Of a stretch of DNA of 8,494 nucleotides, positions 1 to 4,901 are shown one piece after another; position 1 is the first letter of the stretch, and every line of letters starts with the position of its first letter. Under the pieces are notes generated by a model that was given only the letters and a program-made list of their open reading frames with translations, was not told the origin of the DNA and searched no databases. The stretch is from Lysobacter_K sp038248955. Its GTDB lineage: Bacteria; Pseudomonadota; Gammaproteobacteria; Xanthomonadales; Xanthomonadaceae. A program made the position numbers and the translations under genes. Location: NCBI GenBank assembly GCA_038248955.1, contig JBBRWW010000124.1:1-8494 (forward strand). The letters run 5' to 3'.

Positions 1-129
1 CGCGCCGCCGGGCGCGGTGGTGAATGGGGTCGGCTGCGAGTCACCGCTGCGGAAGCTGTTGTACGCGGCAACGGCTACGCCGCCGACGAGCAGCGAAGCC
101 AAGGCTACGGCGAGAATATTTTTGTTCAT
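1..129 (-). CDS. Glycine-zipper-type envelope protein, N-terminal part only
   Basis: This is the first 43 codons of a minus-strand gene that runs off the left edge. The start is ATG at 129-127, preceded by a clear Shine-Dalgarno AGGAGG four to five bases upstream. The N-terminus (MNKNILAVALASLLVGGVAV, then AAYNSF) is one short basic-then-hydrophobic segment of about 20 residues, either an uncleaved anchor or a signal sequence, followed by a polar Ser/Pro/Thr linker. From memory, this opening resembles Xanthomonadaceae proteins with a downstream glycine zipper 2TM domain. The domain itself lies outside the window, so the family is an inference. It diverges from the DUF6116-like gene across a 171-bp spacer. 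A possible -10 box (TTTAAT, 183-178) lies about 50 bp upstream, but I see no matching -35. Confidence 0.6.
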   Translation of the reverse strand, partial: MNKNILAVALASLLVGGVAVAAYNSFRSGDSQPTPFTTAPGGA

Positions 130-252
130 TGGGGCCTCCTGCTGGCGGGAACGTACCCGCGATGGTTGGACGTCGCCATTAAAGGGCCGCCAAGCTGAAC
201 GCCTGCCGATTTTTTAACAACCAGCTGTCCCCCGCGTGAACCCGGCACATGC

Positions 253-281
253 GTGATAGCGTCCCCCGACAATGCTATTGC
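253..281 (+). promoter_or_regulatory. Possible sigma-70 promoter for the DUF6116-like gene and the TatD hydrolase gene
   Basis: GTGATA (253-258) matches 4 of 6 bases of the -35 consensus. It is separated by exactly 17 bp from TATTGC (276-281), which has an upstream TG as in extended -10 promoters. The predicted start of transcription, near 288, lies immediately before the GGAGGA ribosome site at 290-295. The leader would therefore be very short, which weakens the call. Confidence 0.33.
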
Positions 282-300
282 GACCAGACGGAGGATTCCC

Positions 301-513
301 ATGGCCAGTCCCCTGATGCTTCCGCTGCTCAACTGGGCGCGAAAACTGCGCTATCCGACCCTGTTCAAGATCACTGCAATGCTATTCGCGTTGGACCTGC
401 TGGTGCTCGACCCAATGCCGTTCGTCGATGAAATCCTGCTCGGGCTGGGCACCTTGTTGCTGGCCAACTGGAAAAACCGCAAGACCCCCATCGCCCCGCC
501 CCGTCGCCACTGA
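301..513 (+). CDS. Small hydrophobic DUF6116-like protein
   Basis: A 70-residue protein of unknown function. I place the start at ATG 301 because GGAGGA (290-295) sits five bases upstream. A GTG at 253 would add 16 residues but has no good ribosome site. The protein opens with MASPLMLPLLNWARKLRYPTL, then has a hydrophobic stretch (about residues 21-37) and a second one around ILLGLGTLLLANW (about 44-57). It ends in a basic, proline-rich tail. The pattern suggests one or two short membrane segments with a cytoplasmic tail. The sequence is close to what I remember as DUF6116, a family seen mainly in Xanthomonadaceae. Its stop lies 8 bp before the TatD start, so the two genes are very likely co-transcribed. 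No catalytic motif is visible. Confidence 0.75.
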   Translation: MASPLMLPLLNWARKLRYPTLFKITAMLFALDLLVLDPMPFVDEILLGLGTLLLANWKNRKTPIAPPRRH

Positions 514-521
514 GCCAGGCG

Positions 522-1292
522 ATGCTGGTCGATAGCCACTGCCACCTCGATGCGGATGCGTTTGATCATGATCGCGACGCGGTGATCGCGCGCGCGCGCG
601 CGGCAGGCGTCGCTCGCCAGGTGCTACCAGCCGTCGAGGCCGCCGGGTGGCCCAAGTTGCGCGATGTCTGCGCGCCCGGGTCGGGATTGTTCGCCGCCTA
701 TGGACTGCACCCGATGTACCTGACCTCGCACCGCGAGGCTCACCTTGCCGATTTGCGCCAGTGGATCCAGCGGGAGCGACCGGTCGCGGTCGGCGAATGC
801 GGCCTGGATTTTTTTGTCGAGGGCATCGACGCCACCGCACAGGCACACTTTTTTGAAGGTCAGCTGCATCTGGCGCGCGAATTCGACCTGCCCGTGATTG
901 TCCACGCGCGGCGTGCAGTGGATGCGGTGATCGCGGCGATCCGCCGCGTCGGCGGACTGCGGGGTGTCGTTCACAGCTTTCCCGGAAGCATGGAGCAGGC
1001 ACGGCAATTGGCGGACGCCGGGTTCCTGCTGGGATTGGGTGGCCCGGTGACCTACGAGCGGGCCAACCGGCTACGCAGGCAGGCGGCAACCATGCCGATC
1101 GAATGGCTGCTGCTGGAAACCGACGCGCCCGACCAACCCGACTGCGGCATCCGCGGGCAGCGCAACGAACCGGCGCGCCTGAGGCAGGTACTCGACACGA
1201 TTGCCGCGTTGCGCAATGCCGATCCCGCCGACATCGCGCGCGCCACGAGTGCCAATGCCGAACGCCTGTTCGGGCTGCCTGCCGCGCCCTAG
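522..1292 (+). CDS. TatD family metal-dependent hydrolase, YjjV type
   Basis: A 256-residue protein, the usual length for TatD enzymes, which are TIM-barrel metal-dependent hydrolases with DNase or phosphoesterase activity. The metal-ligand positions are all present: DSHCHLD at the N-terminus (H6 and H8), GECGLDFF (E92), PVIVHARRA (H128), VVHSFPGS (H151) and LLLETDAPD (D201). GLHP (61-64) is also typical. The segment after LLLETDAPD (DQPDCGIRGQRNEP) resembles E. coli YjjV (DMPLNGFQGQPNRP) more than TatD or YcfH, so I place it in the YjjV branch. The exact substrate of that branch is uncertain. ATG 522 follows the DUF6116-like stop by 8 bp with only a weak AGG ribosome site, suggesting translational coupling. 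Its 3' end overlaps convergent tcdA by 4 bp. Confidence 0.9.
   Translation: MLVDSHCHLDADAFDHDRDAVIARARAAGVARQVLPAVEAAGWPKLRDVCAPGSGLFAAYGLHPMYLTSHREAHLADLRQWIQRERPVAVGECGLDFFVEGIDATAQAHFFEGQLHLAREFDLPVIVHARRAVDAVIAAIRRVGGLRGVVHSFPGSMEQARQLADAGFLLGLGGPVTYERANRLRRQAATMPIEWLLLETDAPDQPDCGIRGQRNEPARLRQVLDTIAALRNADPADIARATSANAERLFGLPAAP
587..602. repeat. (CG)8 alternating dinucleotide tract
   Basis: Eight uninterrupted CG dinucleotides inside the TatD-family gene, encoding part of the Ala-Arg alternation at residues 22-28 (IARARAA). Alternating CG of this length can in principle adopt Z-DNA or slip during replication. A one-unit change would shift the reading frame. The present length keeps the frame open. 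Confidence 0.85.
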
Positions 1293-2104
1293 GCAACGTT
1301 TCCGCGGCGCTTCAGCAACAACTCCAGCGCCTTGCCGACCGCCGCAAACGCGAACGCGCCGGTGATGTGTGTTGCCGCACCCAACCCTGCCCCGCAATCG
1401 AGCTTCAGCGCCGCATCGCCACCGCCCGGTGGCCTCAGGCCGCAGACACTGCCATCGGCCTGGGGATAGCGCACGTTCTCCAATGAATAGACGGCCGGCA
1501 CGCTGAAATAGCGGGTTGGACTCTTGGGAAAATTGAACTCCACGCGCAACTTCTTGCGGATCAGCGCCAGCATCGCGTCGTGTTCGGTGCGCGACAGATC
1601 CCGAACCCGCACCAACGTCGGGTCCGTGCGCCCTCCGGCCGACCCGCACACGATGAGTGGCAATTTTCGGCGCCGGCACCACGCGATCAACTCGACCTTG
1701 CTGCGAAAGCTGTCGCAGGCATCCAGCACCAGGTCGAAGTCGCGGTCGAGCATCTCGCCCAGATTGGCAGGGGTGACGAAACTGGCAACCGCAACTACCT
1801 CGATCATCGGGTTGATCGCACGGCAGCGCTCGGCCATCGCGTCCACCTTGGCGCGCCCGAACTGGCCATCATGCGCAGGCAATTGTCGGTTGGTGTTGGA
1901 CACGCAGATGTCGTCGGCGTCGATGAGCGTCAGGTGGCCAATGCCGGTGCGCGCCAGCGCCTCGACCGCCCACGACCCGACGCCGCCCATGCCCACGACT
2001 GCGACCCGGCACGCCGCGAACCGGTCCACTGCGCCGATGCCATACAGCCGGTCGATGCCGGCAAATCGTTGCTGCCAAGGCGAATCCAGGGACGTAATGC
2101 TCAT
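1289..2104 (-). CDS. tcdA: tRNA threonylcarbamoyladenosine dehydratase TcdA (CsdL/YgdL)
   Basis: A 271-residue E1-like (ThiF/MoeB fold) enzyme. It uses ATP to dehydrate and cyclise t6A to ct6A at position 37 of ANN-decoding tRNAs. The sequence aligns from memory with E. coli TcdA throughout: WQQRFAGIDRLYG near the start, the nucleotide-binding loop GMGGVGSWAVEALARTG (38-54), LIDADDICVSNTNRQ (60-74), the conserved DACDS (128-132), GSAGGRTDPT (154-163) and a C-terminal CGAGLGAAT. I use ATG 2104 because MSITSLDSPW matches the family N-terminus. A TTG at 2137 would add 11 residues and overlaps the promoter. No Shine-Dalgarno precedes the ATG; a -10 box sits where it would make the transcript leaderless. 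The 3' end overlaps the TatD-family gene by 4 bp, leaving no room for a terminator. Confidence 0.95.
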   Translation of the reverse strand: MSITSLDSPWQQRFAGIDRLYGIGAVDRFAACRVAVVGMGGVGSWAVEALARTGIGHLTLIDADDICVSNTNRQLPAHDGQFGRAKVDAMAERCRAINPMIEVVAVASFVTPANLGEMLDRDFDLVLDACDSFRSKVELIAWCRRRKLPLIVCGSAGGRTDPTLVRVRDLSRTEHDAMLALIRKKLRVEFNFPKSPTRYFSVPAVYSLENVRYPQADGSVCGLRPPGGGDAALKLDCGAGLGAATHITGAFAFAAVGKALELLLKRRGNVA

Positions 2105-2110
2105 GCACGC

Positions 2111-2137
2111 ATTGTAATCCGGGCGCGCTTTGGGCAA
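2111..2137 (-). promoter_or_regulatory. Predicted tcdA promoter, leaderless
   Basis: On the minus strand, TACAAT (2116-2111) matches the -10 consensus at 5 of 6 positions. TTGCCC (2137-2132) is a partial -35 with a 15-bp spacer; shifting one base to CTTGCC gives 16 bp. After the -10 there are six bases and then the A of the tcdA ATG at 2104, so transcription would begin at or within a base or two of the start codon. The lack of any ribosome site upstream of tcdA fits this. Confidence 0.55.
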
Positions 2138-2156
2138 GCAGCCTGCGTGCTATCGT
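2129..2156 (+). promoter_or_regulatory. Predicted promoter of the cytochrome c'-like gene
   Basis: TATCGT (2151-2156) preceded by TGC forms an extended -10 (TGCTATCGT). TTTGGG (2129-2134) is a weak -35 at 16 bp. Transcription would start near 2163, giving a leader of about 20 bases that contains the AGGAG ribosome site at 2171-2175. The -35 region overlaps that of the divergent tcdA promoter. Confidence 0.42.
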
Positions 2157-2183
2157 GCCGCGAAATCCAAAGGAGCTGATGCC

Positions 2184-2636
2184 ATGAGTGACGCGAATCC
2201 GGCCAACGGCGCTGCCCAGGGAAAGGGCAAGGCTTCCCGCTACCTGTTCCTGCTGCTGCTCGGGTTGGTGATCGGCGTGATTGCCACCGTGATGGCCGTT
2301 CGAGCGCTCGACGCCAGGAAGGATCACTTCCCCGAGAGCGTCATGCAGGTTCAGCAATGGCACCTTGGCCAGCTGAAAAGCAACGTCGAGCAGAACCGCT
2401 GCGTGCCGCTCGACACGTTGCCGCACCTGCAGGCGTTGCGCACGATGGTGAATGACATCGAGCCGGCGTTCCCCGGCCTGAGCGATGACAAGCGCTTCCA
2501 GGGACATGCCAGCAAGATGCGCGAGTCGCTGGATTCAGCGCTTGCCAACCCCCCGCTCAATTGCGCCGGCGTCGGCACCATCGCGGGAAATATCGCTGAG
2601 TCCTGCAAGGCGTGCCACCAGGATTTCCGCAATTAG
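2184..2636 (+). CDS. Membrane-anchored cytochrome c'-like protein
   Basis: A 150-residue protein starting at ATG 2184, with AGGAG (2171-2175) eight bases upstream. Residues 1-19 are polar, 20-41 form one strong transmembrane segment (YLFLLLLGLVIGVIATVMAV), and the rest is a hydrophilic, mostly helical domain. The last residues contain CKACH (141-145), a CxxCH haem c attachment motif. A haem site at the extreme C-terminus of a helical domain of about 110 residues is the arrangement of cytochrome c' (four-helix bundle, gas- or redox-binding haem). The usual cleavable signal peptide is replaced by what looks like a retained anchor, with the domain in the periplasm. Two further cysteines (C73, C127) could form a disulfide. 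The haem motif is seen; the cytochrome c' assignment is inferred. It diverges from tcdA and lies 120 bp upstream of the lipoprotein gene. Confidence 0.75.
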   Translation: MSDANPANGAAQGKGKASRYLFLLLLGLVIGVIATVMAVRALDARKDHFPESVMQVQQWHLGQLKSNVEQNRCVPLDTLPHLQALRTMVNDIEPAFPGLSDDKRFQGHASKMRESLDSALANPPLNCAGVGTIAGNIAESCKACHQDFRN

Positions 2637-2649
2637 GCAGCCCCTGCTC

Positions 2650-2676
2650 ACCATCCGCTGAACGGTGCCGGATGGT
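2650..2676 (+). terminator. Possible weak terminator hairpin after the cytochrome c'-like gene
   Basis: A perfect 8-bp stem, ACCATCCG (2650-2657) with CGGATGGT (2669-2676), around an 11-base loop, starts 13 bp after the cytochrome stop. The downstream bases (TGATCGGTTGTT) are only mildly T-rich, so this is not a classical intrinsic terminator. The right arm could instead pair with 2733-2738. Confidence 0.4.
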
Positions 2677-2704
2677 TGATCGGTTGTTCACGGCTCCGCG
2701 GCTA

Positions 2705-2741
2705 GGTTGATGGCGCCGGCGAACACGCCGCTCCATCCACC
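2705..2741 (+). promoter_or_regulatory. Imperfect stem-loop just before the lipoprotein ribosome site
   Basis: GGTTGATGG (2705-2713) pairs with CCATCCACC (2733-2741) with one mismatch. Inside it, CGGCG (2717-2721) pairs with CGCCG (2726-2730) around an AACA tetraloop, with a small internal loop (CGC against CT) between the two stems. The structure ends four bases before the AGGGA ribosome site (2745-2749) of the lipoprotein gene. It could stabilise the mRNA or tune translation. No known regulatory RNA family is recognised. Confidence 0.5.
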
Positions 2742-2756
2742 TGCAGGGATACCACC

Positions 2757-3233
2757 ATGAAAGCCAACAAACTTCGACTCCTGGGTATTGCCGCGGCTGC
2801 TTCGCTGGCCCTCGCTGGCTGTGCGACCTCCGGTTACGGCTCGACCGGATACGGCAGCGCCCCGCCGGCCAGCGGCAGCGGCGTGAGTTGCTATGACTGC
2901 GGCACCGTCACGCGCATCGAGATGATCGGCGGCAGCAATGCGCCGAGCGCGACCGGCGCGGTGCTCGGTGGCCTGGTGGGCGCCGTGGCCGGCCGAAAGA
3001 TTGCCGACACGCAGACCGACAGCGAAGGCCGCAAGAACGCTGCCACCATTGGCGGCGCGGTCGCCGGCGCGGTCGCCGGCAACGCGATCCAGAAGCGCAC
3101 CAGCGGTGCGCGCTACAACGTCAGTGTCCGAATGAACGATGGCCGCAATACGGTCGTGACCCAGGACGATCTGGGCGGCATCCGCGAGGGTTCCTATGTC
3201 CGCGTCTACAACGGTCGCGCCTGGATCCGCTGA
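2757..3233 (+). CDS. Outer-membrane lipoprotein with glycine zipper 2TM domain (SlyB/Pcp-like)
   Basis: A 158-residue protein with AGGGA (2745-2749) seven bases before ATG 2757. It has a lipoprotein signal peptide with lipobox LAGC, so Cys22 should be lipidated and the mature protein sorted to the envelope. After a Gly/Ser/Tyr-rich linker (23-43), a short CYDCGTVTRIE segment carries C45 and C48. Then come two glycine-zipper helices: TGAVLGGLVGAVAGRKI (about 66-82) and ATIGGAVAGAVAGNAI (about 96-111). The C-terminal region (RYNVSVRMNDGR to the end) is the small beta-rich tail typical of SlyB, Pcp and the rickettsial 17-kDa antigen. Such proteins sit in the outer membrane and support envelope integrity. 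The gene stands alone, bounded by a leader stem-loop and a strong terminator. I see no clear promoter in 2677-2756. Confidence 0.88.
   Translation: MKANKLRLLGIAAAASLALAGCATSGYGSTGYGSAPPASGSGVSCYDCGTVTRIEMIGGSNAPSATGAVLGGLVGAVAGRKIADTQTDSEGRKNAATIGGAVAGAVAGNAIQKRTSGARYNVSVRMNDGRNTVVTQDDLGGIREGSYVRVYNGRAWIR
3054..3077 (+). repeat. In-frame 12-bp tandem duplication within the glycine zipper
   Basis: Two identical adjacent copies of GGCGCGGTCGCC (3054-3065 and 3066-3077), followed by GGC, encode GAVAGAVAG at residues 100-108. The DNA identity includes synonymous positions, which suggests a recent tandem duplication or slippage that lengthened the second zipper helix by one GxxxG step. Codon bias alone could also produce it. 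Confidence 0.8.
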
Positions 3234-3280
3234 TCCACCGCAACACCGGCCCGGGCAAGCCGGGCGGCAGTTTCATGACG

Positions 3281-3312
3281 ACGACCCGCATCCAGATGCG
3301 GGTCGTTTTTTT
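3281..3312 (+). terminator. Strong intrinsic terminator of the lipoprotein gene
   Basis: ACGACCCGCATC (3281-3292) pairs perfectly with GATGCGGGTCGT (3295-3306). In practice this is an 11-bp stem with a CCAG tetraloop, and it runs directly into seven T residues (3306-3312). It lies 48 bp after the lipoprotein stop and reads on the plus strand only: the minus-strand side lacks a T run. A smaller GC hairpin (3249-3265) precedes it. Confidence 0.93.
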
Positions 3313-3402
3313 GATCCGTTCGACTGCGTGGCGATTGCCCGACCAGACAGCTGACACGGCCGGCCGGCGCGAATCGCACCAACTTGCGCTGCAGCGTTTC
3401 AT

Positions 3403-3435
3403 GGTCGTCTCGGCCTCAGTGATCCCCAGACGACC
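3403..3435 (-). terminator. Possible hairpin terminator after glpQ, without a U tract
   Basis: Directly after the glpQ stop (3437), GGTCGTCT and AGACGACC form a perfect 8-bp stem around a 17-base loop on the minus-strand transcript. No run of T residues follows, so it may act only as a 3'-end stabilising structure or a weak terminator. Confidence 0.35.
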
Positions 3436-3436
3436 G

Positions 3437-4663
3437 TTAGCAGCCGAGGAAGCGCTTGCGCGCGGCGAAGCCGATATCGGGTTGGTCGATGAACAAGCCC
3501 TGGACGCCCAGGGCGTACAAGGACTCAGCCTCATCTATCAACGGCAGCACGGTTCCCGCCGACGTGCGCACGAGGAAATCGGGCTCAGCGCGGAGCGTGT
3601 AAGGGTGTACCTGCAGGCCGGCCCGCAGCGCGTGCGCCAGCATCGGGTGCGCCCGACCGAGATTGCCAATAGCCGTGTCGGCATGTCCACCTTTGGCGGC
3701 GGCCCCGCGACGGCGGCTGCGATCGTGCGGCGAACGAACGAGCAGATCGCCTTTCCATGGACCGATACCGTCGGCGTAATTCGCCCGCATCCAGCGCAGG
3801 ACCGGGCCCGTTGCAAGGGCTGCATAACGCATGTCGGCAGCCAGGCGATGTGCGATCAGGGGCTTTAGTTCGCCGTAGATGTTCGACAGGTCGGCACCAG
3901 CGCGAACGTTGTAGGTCACGTCGTACGGCGTGTCGGCGTCGAGGTTTCCATAGAGCTGCACCAGCGGAAGATCGACGCCGGCGTCGGGCATGAGCCGCTT
4001 CTTGAGCTCGAGCAGGTTCTCGATCTCGAAGCTCTGGACATAGACCCGTCGGGGATCCACGAACCGTTCGGCGACCAACGTCGCCACCAGCTTCTCGCCC
4101 AGCGACGTCGCGATGGGGCTGCCATCGAGGTGACGTCCTTCCCTGGCGAAGTAGGTCGGGTGCTTGGTCTCCGGATACACCCCGACGACGCGGCCCTCGC
4201 GGCTTTCGCGGTCAGCCAGTTGCACGACCTCGGCGAAGGTCGGGATCTGGTACAGGCCGTCGAAGCGCATGTTGTCGGGGCGCAGCGTCGGAAGGCGTTC
4301 CTTCGCGCGCAACGATTTCAGTTCAGCCAGGGTGAAGTCCTCGGCGAACCAGCCGGTGATCGGAATTCCGTCGACCGTCTTGGTGGTGCGTCGACCGTCA
4401 AACGCCCGATGCTCGGCCACGTCGGTCGTGGTCGAAATCTCGTTGTCGTGCCGGGCCACCAGGATGCCGTCCCGGGTGATGACGAGGTCGGGCTCGATGA
4501 AGTCCGCACCTTGGCGGATGGCCAGCCGGTACGACTCCAGGGTGTGTTCGGGACGGTAACCGCTGGCACCGCGATGGGCGATGACGATCAGGCCCCGGTG
4601 GTCGTTCCGCCGTACGGCGGTCGCCGACGTTGCAGCGCCAAAGGTGGTGGGGGCATCGGTCAC
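3437..4663 (-). CDS. glpQ: Glycerophosphodiester phosphodiesterase, GlpQ type
   Basis: A 408-residue GDPD-family TIM-barrel enzyme that hydrolyses glycerophosphodiesters from deacylated phospholipids to glycerol-3-phosphate and an alcohol. Visible landmarks are IAHRGASGYRPEHT (28-41, catalytic H30-R31), FIEPDL (E57 and D59, metal ligands), VARHDNEI (H72), VYPETKHPTYF (E165, K167), VQSFE (209-213), LQVHPYTLR (350-358) and GLFIDQPDIG (389-398). Length and order fit GlpQ rather than the short UgpQ form. I use GTG 4663 because AAGGA (4675-4671) lies seven bases upstream. The frame stays open to 4798 but offers no ATG, GTG or TTG. No signal peptide is evident, although many GlpQ enzymes are periplasmic. 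Residues 311-326 are unusually arginine-rich. The gene reads in the same direction as cfa, 238 bp downstream of it. Confidence 0.93.
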   Translation of the reverse strand: MTDAPTTFGAATSATAVRRNDHRGLIVIAHRGASGYRPEHTLESYRLAIRQGADFIEPDLVITRDGILVARHDNEISTTTDVAEHRAFDGRRTTKTVDGIPITGWFAEDFTLAELKSLRAKERLPTLRPDNMRFDGLYQIPTFAEVVQLADRESREGRVVGVYPETKHPTYFAREGRHLDGSPIATSLGEKLVATLVAERFVDPRRVYVQSFEIENLLELKKRLMPDAGVDLPLVQLYGNLDADTPYDVTYNVRAGADLSNIYGELKPLIAHRLAADMRYAALATGPVLRWMRANYADGIGPWKGDLLVRSPHDRSRRRGAAAKGGHADTAIGNLGRAHPMLAHALRAGLQVHPYTLRAEPDFLVRTSAGTVLPLIDEAESLYALGVQGLFIDQPDIGFAARKRFLGC

Positions 4664-4812
4664 GTAACGATCCTTGGCCTTCCCCGCGTCGATGGCAAGC
4701 GGCTGCGGCCGAACCTCGCTGGTCAGCCACCGCCGCAGGCGCGCGACCCAGGGCCATCGCCGGCCTGTCGGTCGCCAGGCGCGGGATCGTGATTGAGGTC
4801 ACGCTGGATGCG

Positions 4813-4831
4813 GAAGCGCTTGCGCGCAGCG
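4813..4831. repeat. GC-rich direct repeat, copy 1
   Basis: GAAGCGCTTGCGCGCAGCG. It matches 4883-4901 at 18 of 19 positions, 70 bp away. The 16-bp stretch 4812-4827 also occurs exactly at 3448-3463, in the last codons of glpQ, where it encodes ARKRF. Confidence 0.7.
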
Positions 4832-4882
4832 GATCAGGACGCCCGCTGTGCGCGCCTGGCGGATCGGCGGCGTGAGCGTTGC

Positions 4883-4901
4883 GAAGCGCTGGCGCGCAGC
4901 G
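4883..4901. repeat. GC-rich direct repeat, copy 2, abutting the cfa stop
   Basis: GAAGCGCTGGCGCGCAGCG differs from copy 1 (4813-4831) by one base. It lies immediately downstream of the cfa stop codon. On the minus strand this copy contains a small CGCTG/CAGCG stem, too weak to call a terminator. Confidence 0.7.

Larger units (their letters stand above)
4664..4901. other. Gene-free spacer between cfa and glpQ
   Basis: These 238 bp separate the cfa stop from the glpQ start. I see no convincing gene: frames remain open in places only because stop codons are rare at this GC content. I recognise no good promoter and no U-tract terminator. The spacer holds two near-identical 19-bp GC-rich repeats and the glpQ ribosome site (4675-4671). 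Confidence 0.6.

Noticed and set aside
208..222. T-run that could be a plus-strand terminator
   Set aside because: No gene precedes it on the plus strand and no good stem lies before the T-run. It is more likely an AT-rich part of the divergent promoter region.
382..1296. 304-codon minus-strand open frame
   Set aside because: It lies antisense to the DUF6116-like and TatD-family genes, has an arginine/proline-rich low-information sequence and no recognisable motif.
2105..2137. TTG start extending TcdA by 11 residues
   Set aside because: The extension covers the -10 and -35 boxes of the predicted promoter, does not match the family N-terminus and has no ribosome site.
1580..2179. 199-codon plus-strand open frame
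   Set aside because: It is the antisense shadow of tcdA, with no ribosome site or known motif.
4664..4802. Possible N-terminal extension or signal peptide for GlpQ
   Set aside because: The glpQ frame back to its upstream stop has no ATG, GTG or TTG. The ATG at 4802 lies in a different frame and does not give a convincing signal peptide.
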